A DNA stretch of 64,000 bases, taken from positions 62,001 through 126,000 of the forward strand of contig CAJXPB010000005.1 of assembly GCA_913057905.1 (NCBI GenBank). The letters run 5' to 3'. This stretch comes from an uncultured Pseudomonadota bacterium (GTDB taxonomy: Bacteria > Myxococcota_A > Bradymonadia > Bradymonadales > Bradymonadaceae). Under the pieces are notes generated by a model. The model searched no databases, was not told the DNA's origin, and saw nothing but the letters and a program-made list of their open reading frames with translations. Positions 59,696 through 64,000 of the stretch are shown here, in pieces; the stretch's first letter is position 1, and each line of letters opens with the position of its first letter. Position numbers and translations under genes: made by a program.

Positions 59696-60167
59696 TTTCC
59701 GGCGCATCTTGCGCCTTCTCCTCGACCACGACGTCGACTTCATCGTCGTCGGGGCACTCTCGTCGGTTCTCCAGGGGGCACCGGTCAGTACGTTCGATAT
59801 CGACATCGTTCACGAACGCTCTCGGGACAACGTCGACCGACTCTCCCAGGTGCTCGCCGAATTGAACGCACGGTACCGTGGGCCTGGCGATCGCGAGTCG
59901 GCCCCCGACCCTGAGGGGCTGATGGGCAAGGGCCACCACCTGTTCGAGACTGACGCCGGCCCCCTCGATGTACTCGGAGAGATCGAAGAGCAGTTCTCCT
60001 ACGAGGATCTGCTCGACGACAGCGTCGAACTTGACTTCGACGGCCGGTCCGTTCGAGTCCTCTCGCTGGCACGCTACGTCGACTTCGTCTCCGGCTCCGA
60101 CCGCCCCAAAGACCAGGCCCGCCTGGCTGTCCTGCGTGAAACTCTCGACCAGACCGACGACGACTGA
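59685..60167 (+). CDS. nucleotidyltransferase-fold (MNT-like) protein
   Basis: A 160-residue protein. FRRILRLLLDHDVDFIVVGA is followed by LSSVLQGAPVSTFDIDIVHE, where the D-x-D pair (DID) corresponds to the metal-binding acidic residues of minimal nucleotidyltransferases. Then come RDNVDRLSQVLAELNARYRG and a C-terminal beta part (GPLDVLGEIEEQFSYEDLLD, RYVDFVSGSDRPKDQARLAV). The G-S motif of true transferases is here G-A-L-S-S. Relatives occur as toxins or AbiEii-like phage-defence proteins and as uncharacterised cassettes with a small upstream partner. No HEPN gene is adjacent. Confidence 0.75.
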   Translation: MPTDFRRILRLLLDHDVDFIVVGALSSVLQGAPVSTFDIDIVHERSRDNVDRLSQVLAELNARYRGPGDRESAPDPEGLMGKGHHLFETDAGPLDVLGEIEEQFSYEDLLDDSVELDFDGRSVRVLSLARYVDFVSGSDRPKDQARLAVLRETLDQTDDD

Positions 60168-60262
60168 ATACCGACGCCTTCCTCGCCCACGCAGTTTTGC
60201 CGTTTTTGCAGTTGCTTAGCCGCTTGGCCGCTGCCCTTTGCAGTACCCCCGCAATTTTGTAG

Positions 60263-60396
60263 AACTACGCCATCTCGATCCATACGCACGAGGGCGAGGA
60301 GCGTGCCGAATCGGACGAGTGGTGCTTTGTCTGGGAGGGTGAATTGCTCGCCAAAGAAGGCGTGTCGATCGCAAAGATCTCCAAGGGGTTTTGGAG
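60263..60396 (+). pseudogene. truncated gene fragment adjoining the tRNA
   Basis: Directly after an in-frame TAG (60260-60262) an open stretch of about 45 codons reads like real protein: AISIHTHEGEERAESDEWCF, then VWEGELLAKEGVSIAK. It has the acidic composition typical of this genome but no start codon, and it ends where the tRNA begins. Its parent protein is not recognised. Codons upstream (60168-60262) look non-coding, so it seems to be an orphaned segment left by a deletion or insertion near the tRNA. Confidence 0.4.
60379..60396 (-). terminator. hairpin directly downstream of the tRNA
   Basis: CTCCAA / TTGGAG (6 base pairs, 6-base loop) begins at the base next to the tRNA 3' end and is followed on the minus strand by ATCTTTGC. 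This is a likely short terminator or processing signal for the tRNA transcript. Confidence 0.45.
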
Positions 60397-60470
60397 TACC
60401 CCCACTGGGACTCGAACCCAGACTGGACGGATTTTAAGTCCGCTGCCTCTGCCAATTGGGCTATGGGGGT
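60397..60470 (-). tRNA. tRNA with anticodon UAA (Leu by anticodon), short variable loop
   Basis: 74 bases. Acceptor ACCCCCA pairs perfectly with TGGGGGT, discriminator A, no encoded CCA. The D arm is GCC-CAATTGGCAGA-GGC. The anticodon stem GCGGA/TCCGT includes one G-U pair and encloses loop CTTAAAA (anticodon TAA). The variable loop is only five bases (CCAGT). The T arm is CTGGG-TTCGAGT-CCCAG. Bacterial leucine tRNAs normally have a long variable arm (class II), so this class I tRNA with a UAA anticodon is atypical. Short UAA tRNAs do occur, for example as phage or secondary isoacceptors. It lies beside the IS and cassette remnants. Confidence 0.88.
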
Positions 60471-60663
60471 GCGGCGGCGGAATCTAACACGAGGATTCGG
60501 GTGGGTCCACCGGTGGAGACCGTCGGACGACGGGGCGGTTGGGAACTGCACGTCGACCGGGTATACTGGGGGCGTCGCGTCGAATCATGCTCGGTTGTGT
60601 CTATCTTGGGCAAGCGGTGGTGTTTGTGCAGCCCATTACTACAGGTGTGCGAGGAGAGGAATC

Positions 60664-61527
60664 ATGACGAACGGAGATTGGGAACACGGAGACACCGACG
60701 GAACGGGGAATCGTCCCGAAGAGCAGCCGCAACGGGTCGAGCGGACGGACACGGGGGCCAACGAAGCCCTGCTGACCGAGGGGTGGAACAGCGGGGGCAC
60801 GCTGTTCCAGGAGATCATCGACAACATCAAGGTCGTGTTCGAGCGGCTGAAAGGGCCGGTCCTGTCATCCTGGGTCGTGCTCATCGGGATCAGCCTCGGG
60901 TTGACGATGATCATCGAGGTGGTCGAACTGGTGCTGACCTCGATGGCCGGTGGCATCGGCGCGATCATCGTGATTCCGCTCGCCATCGCTGTGGGTCTAG
61001 CGGGGATTGTGATCAGCCTCTACCAGACTGCGCTCTTTGGCACGGGGCGACGTGTCGTCCTCGAGCGGGACCCACCCCGCGATATCTCGGCGACGCTTCA
61101 GGATGCCTCCGGACGGGTTATTCGCGTCGCCATTGCGGTGGTCGGCATTCTGCTGGCACAGGCCGTTCTCTTCTGTACGGTCTTCCTCGTACTCTTGGCG
61201 CTGGCACCGGTGCCGTATATCGCCGCGACCCGCAAATCGATGCCGATGGGCGACGTCTTTCGCATGGGCTTTACCTGGTTCAAGCACTACGTCCTGACGT
61301 TTGTGGGAATCTTTGCAGCCACCATCGCGGCTGCTTTTGCCCTCGCCTGCCCGTTCGGGCTGGTGAATGCCGCAGCCATGGCCGTCCTCCCGGAGCAGCT
61401 GTCTAGTCTGATCGGCACGGGCATTGGAGTCCTCATCGGCGGCATCATCCAGTTCGCCTACTTCATGGTGATGGGCACGCTGTTTTACACGATCGACGCG
61501 AAGGAGAGCGGGACGTCGATTCAGTGA
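60664..61527 (+). CDS. polytopic membrane protein, unknown function, coupled to psd
   Basis: A 287-residue protein with AGAGGA before the ATG at 60664. A polar N-terminus of about 60 residues is followed by about five to six helices: VLSSWVVLIGISLGLTMIIE, IGAIIVIPLAIAVGLAGIVI, VIRVAIAVVGILLAQAVLFC, YVLTFVGIFAATIAAAFALA and LIGTGIGVLIGGIIQFAYFM. The arrangement of charged loops (RRVVLERDPPRDISATLQDA, KSMPMGDVFRMGFTWFKHYV) resembles DUF975/YIP1-like integral membrane proteins, but I do not assign a family. Its stop codon overlaps the psd start (TGATG), indicating coupling to phospholipid synthesis. Confidence 0.78.
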   Translation: MTNGDWEHGDTDGTGNRPEEQPQRVERTDTGANEALLTEGWNSGGTLFQEIIDNIKVVFERLKGPVLSSWVVLIGISLGLTMIIEVVELVLTSMAGGIGAIIVIPLAIAVGLAGIVISLYQTALFGTGRRVVLERDPPRDISATLQDASGRVIRVAIAVVGILLAQAVLFCTVFLVLLALAPVPYIAATRKSMPMGDVFRMGFTWFKHYVLTFVGIFAATIAAAFALACPFGLVNAAAMAVLPEQLSSLIGTGIGVLIGGIIQFAYFMVMGTLFYTIDAKESGTSIQ

Positions 61528-62390
61528 TGCTTGATTCCATTGCTCTAGAGGGGCTCAAGCTCCTCCCCAAAAATCTGATCAGCCGTGCGATGGGGGCCTT
61601 CGCGCAGATCCGGTGGCCCGGTCCGTTTCAGGTGCTGGTCAACCGGATCAGCGCGAGTCTGCTCGACATAGACGCCGACGAAGCGCGGCGTGACGTCGAC
61701 GAGTATCGCTCGCTGAATGCTCTGTTTACACGACGGTTACGCGAAGGGACTCGACCCATTCGCGCCGAGAGGCCGGGGCATCTGACCTCGCCGGTCGACG
61801 GTCGACTCGCCGAATTCGGTGAGATCGACGATGGACGGATGATTCAGGCGAAGGGCCGGCGCTACCGTTTGGCGGAGCTGGTCGACGACGGCCGTCTGGC
61901 AGGGCGTTTTGAGGGGGGTAAATACGCCACGTTGTATCTGTCCCCCAGCGATTATCACCGCATTCACGCACCCATCGATGGTCGGGTCACCAGCGTCCAC
62001 CACATTCCGGGGCAACTCTTTCCGGTCAACCCCTTCGCGGTCGAGCGTGTGGATCGGCTGTTTGCCATCAACGAGCGTTTGATTTCGGTGATGGAGACGG
62101 CCGTGGGCCCGGTGGGCGTGGTGAAGGTCGGGGCCACGTGTGTCGGACGGATTACACTGACGCCCGACGGGCTGCCGCCTATCCAGACCAATCAGCCGCG
62201 ACAGTCGCGTCGACGATGGGATATCGACGATGGGGTGGAGCTGGCGGCGGGCGACGAGCTTGGCGTCTTTAACCTCGGTTCGACGGTGATTTTGCTGCTG
62301 GGCGACGATTCGTTTCGGTTCGAGCCCGCCCTCGAGCGCGGCGACTCCCTCCGGTTTGGCGAACGTCTCGGCGAGTGGCCCGAACGATAA
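61527..62390 (+). CDS. psd: phosphatidylserine decarboxylase proenzyme
   Basis: A 287-residue inner-membrane-associated enzyme that converts phosphatidylserine to phosphatidylethanolamine. Conserved segments: YRSLNALFTRRLREGTRPI, LTSPVDGRLAEFGEIDDGRM, GGKYATLYLSPSDYHRIHAP (the Y-H-R-x-H catalytic motif), GRVTSVHHIPGQLFPVNPFA, VKVGATCVGRITL, and the self-cleavage/pyruvoyl site FNLGSTVILLL with Gly251-Ser252. The ATG at 61527 overlaps the stop of the upstream membrane protein; a GTG one codon earlier is possible. All elements of a type I proenzyme are intact. Confidence 0.97.
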   Translation: MLDSIALEGLKLLPKNLISRAMGAFAQIRWPGPFQVLVNRISASLLDIDADEARRDVDEYRSLNALFTRRLREGTRPIRAERPGHLTSPVDGRLAEFGEIDDGRMIQAKGRRYRLAELVDDGRLAGRFEGGKYATLYLSPSDYHRIHAPIDGRVTSVHHIPGQLFPVNPFAVERVDRLFAINERLISVMETAVGPVGVVKVGATCVGRITLTPDGLPPIQTNQPRQSRRRWDIDDGVELAAGDELGVFNLGSTVILLLGDDSFRFEPALERGDSLRFGERLGEWPER

Positions 62391-62459
62391 TCCTTGTCGA
62401 TCCAAGATCGCTCCGATATTCTCTTCGTGTAGTCATTCTCTACGACGGGACCCAGTTCA

Positions 62460-63908
62460 GTGTCGGATTCCGCGGAACACCCAAAAGGGGCAGATGATTC
62501 AGACGCCGCCGAATCGGAGGAACCCTCCGGCGGCGACGAAACGGTTCCTTCGGCGGCGGTCGTCACGCCCGCCGGCGGTCACGACGCGGTCGATGCGTCC
62601 GATGACGAAGGGGGCTCGGCGTCCGACGTGCGGACCAGTGAAGAGCGCGTCGACGACGAACGGGCCTTTCAGGATACCGAGCGCTCCGTAGAGACCGTTC
62701 GCCCCGATGTGGACGATGATGTCGATGATCCGGCGTTGCAGACCACGCAGATGGAGGCCGTCGACCGGGAATCGCTCGAACGCGAGGGGCAATTTGATCA
62801 GCTCGAACAGACCCTGCCGCTACTGAGCGGACGTCTGGCACCCGATATCGTCGTGCGTCCTCCGGAGGTCATCGTCGAGACGTGGCATCGAGGCCTTCCC
62901 GGAGAGGGCGAGGGATCGGAGGAGTCCGCGCCCGCCGAGCCCGAAACCGATATCGAGGCATCGGCCCGTGCCCGGGCCCAGACCCCCGCCCAGGCCGAGA
63001 TTCCGACCCCGCCGCCCCACGCCATCGGGTCGGCAGCCGAAGATTCGAGCCCACCGCTGCCCAAAGAACCCAAAGAAGCGCGACAGATCGAACAAGCTGT
63101 CGACGAGGCCAGCGGCGAAGGCATCGATGCCCCTGGACTCGTCGAGGCGACGGCGGCCGACTCCGAGCAGGAGTGGGTGGCCGACGCATTCGGCGAGGAA
63201 TTTTTGATGACCCGGCCGGCGGGCATCGACAATCGAACCGCCGCCGACGTCGAATTCATGGTCGACTCACTGGAGCCGGCCGAAGACGACCTGGTATTCG
63301 ACCTCGCCTGCGGATGGGGACGCCACGCCATCGAGCTGGCCGACCGCGGACTCCGAGTGGTCGGATTGGACCTGTCGCGACCGCTGCTGGAGCGGGCCCT
63401 CCACGACGCCCGGGAGCGCAATGTCGCCGTGAAATTCATCCACAGCGACATGCGGAACATCGATTTCGAAGGGATCTTCGACCACTGCGTCTTCTGGGAC
63501 ACATCGTTTGGCTACTTCGGTGAAGAGGCCAATCTGGGCGTCCTGCAGCGGGTCTATCGGGCCCTGAAGCCGGGAGGCTCCCTGCTGCTCGACGTGGCCA
63601 ACCGAGATCATGTGCTCCGCGACATGCCTCATCGGGTCTGGTGGCAGGGCGAGGAGTGCATCTTCCTGGAGGAAGGCGAGCTCGACTTCCGTACCAGCAA
63701 ACTACATGTCAATCGGTCCTACATCTTCGAGGATGGGCGGAGCCCCATCGAACAGGACTACTACGTGCGTCTGTACAGCGCCCACGAATTGGCGGGCATG
63801 CTGGGCCGGATCGGGTTTGAAGTGGAGCAATTGAGTGGCGGGACCCACTATCCCGGGTATTTCCTGGGCGTCGATTCGCCCAGAATTATCTTGCATGCCG
63901 TCAAGTAG
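62460..63908 (+). CDS. class I SAM-dependent methyltransferase with long acidic disordered N-terminus
   Basis: A 482-residue protein starting at a GTG. The first about 240 residues are dominated by Glu, Asp, Ser, Pro and Ala without predicted structure (DSAEHPKGADDSDAAESEEP and on). The methyltransferase domain begins about residue 245: EEFLMTRPAGIDNRTAADVE, motif I LVFDLACGWGRHAIELADRG, VVGLDLSRPLLERALHDARE, VKFIHSDMRNIDFEG (motif III/IV region) and VYRALKPGGSLLLDVANRDH. The substrate is unknown; small-molecule methyltransferases of this class often act on quinone precursors or metabolites. 70 bases after psd, possibly co-transcribed. Confidence 0.88.
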   Translation: MSDSAEHPKGADDSDAAESEEPSGGDETVPSAAVVTPAGGHDAVDASDDEGGSASDVRTSEERVDDERAFQDTERSVETVRPDVDDDVDDPALQTTQMEAVDRESLEREGQFDQLEQTLPLLSGRLAPDIVVRPPEVIVETWHRGLPGEGEGSEESAPAEPETDIEASARARAQTPAQAEIPTPPPHAIGSAAEDSSPPLPKEPKEARQIEQAVDEASGEGIDAPGLVEATAADSEQEWVADAFGEEFLMTRPAGIDNRTAADVEFMVDSLEPAEDDLVFDLACGWGRHAIELADRGLRVVGLDLSRPLLERALHDARERNVAVKFIHSDMRNIDFEGIFDHCVFWDTSFGYFGEEANLGVLQRVYRALKPGGSLLLDVANRDHVLRDMPHRVWWQGEECIFLEEGELDFRTSKLHVNRSYIFEDGRSPIEQDYYVRLYSAHELAGMLGRIGFEVEQLSGGTHYPGYFLGVDSPRIILHAVK

Positions 63909-63910
63909 TG

Positions 63911-64000
63911 CTACTGCACGACCTTCTCGTCATCGATCTTGTCGACGAGAAGGAGGCCCGACTCCGAGGCCGCGAATCCCTGAGCCATCTTCTTGTATGA
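63911..64000 (-). CDS. C-terminal end of a gene running off the right edge
   Basis: On the minus strand the frame reads SYKKMAQGFAASESGLLLVD, then KIDDEKVVQ and a TAG stop, ending 3 bases from the convergent methyltransferase gene. The codon pattern is typical of this genome. Too little remains to identify the protein. A CCTTCTCGTC / GACGAGAAGG inverted repeat lies within these final codons and could help separate the two convergent transcripts. Confidence 0.55.
   Translation of the reverse strand, partial: SYKKMAQGFAASESGLLLVDKIDDEKVVQ

Noticed and set aside
59492..60167. HEPN/MNT (type VII) toxin-antitoxin
   Set aside because: The partner of the nucleotidyltransferase is a 67-residue helical protein without the HEPN R-x4-6-H motif.
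63938..63960. Terminator for the methyltransferase
   Set aside because: The inverted repeat lies inside the final codons of the convergent gene and has no T-run, so it is only noted as a possible separator.

Overview
The window comes from a GC-rich bacterium whose proteins are unusually rich in Asp and Glu. It has many lipoproteins with clear lipoboxes, a secreted trypsin ending in thrombospondin type-3 calcium repeats and a MYXO-CTERM-like tail, an archaeal-type phosphoglycerate mutase, TIGR00341/DUF389 and SLC13-RCK membrane proteins, and a DabAB-type inorganic-carbon uptake pair. Together these suggest a saline-adapted, predatory-lifestyle deltaproteobacterial lineage such as Bradymonadota/Myxococcota. 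This is inference: there is no rRNA here to confirm it.

Layout. 0-2.4 kb (minus): a small operon of an HD-domain phosphohydrolase, a CYTH enzyme and a TPR-like protein. 2.4-3.3 kb: a stand-alone four-helix-bundle (S23/IVP) gene flanked on both sides by inverted clusters of a CGTCGTAC-rich repeat; this is the most unusual structure in the window. 3.3-7.4 kb (plus): tandem-domain universal stress protein, secreted trypsin, DUF389 membrane protein and host-attachment family protein. 7.4-18.4 kb (minus): sirtuin, SLC13 permease and a sphingomyelinase-like lipoprotein in one run, then gcvP, then apgM-VTT-tspO, then a geranylgeranyl-reductase-like flavoprotein. 18.6-27.3 kb: Sel1 lipoprotein, porin, PAS-PAS-GGDEF cyclase, acetyltransferase, an Arg/His/Asp-rich secreted protein and a GMC oxidoreductase. 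27.4-30.8 kb: an 1100-residue modular lipoprotein behind a Fur-box-like palindrome. 31-35.6 kb: an Lrp/AsnC regulator upstream of dabB-dabA. 35.6-41.1 kb (minus): an operon of a zinc-ribbon transmembrane protein, a pRiA4b-like protein and an MFS/spermidine-synthase fusion. 41.2-54.7 kb: RNase D, fasciclin, DoxX, a second SLC13 permease, dehydrogenases, Nudix, GST, hydrolases and a CILP/FAM171-like lipoprotein.

54.8-60.5 kb looks like an accessory stretch. It holds a HigB-HigA toxin-antitoxin pair with a palindromic operator, two tandem paralogous lipoproteins, a third SLC13 permease, a decayed IS4-type transposase, a two-gene cassette (small helical protein plus nucleotidyltransferase-fold protein), a gene fragment, and a tRNA with a UAA anticodon but a short variable loop. 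60.6-64 kb returns to housekeeping: a membrane protein overlapping phosphatidylserine decarboxylase, a methyltransferase with a long acidic N-terminus, and the end of an unidentified minus-strand gene.

Functional themes are membrane and solute transport (three SLC13-RCK proteins, DabAB, DUF389, porin), surface lipoproteins probably used in extracellular contact or proteolysis, and stress and redox enzymes. Start sites were chosen from Shine-Dalgarno spacing and family length; where they rest on little, the entry says so.
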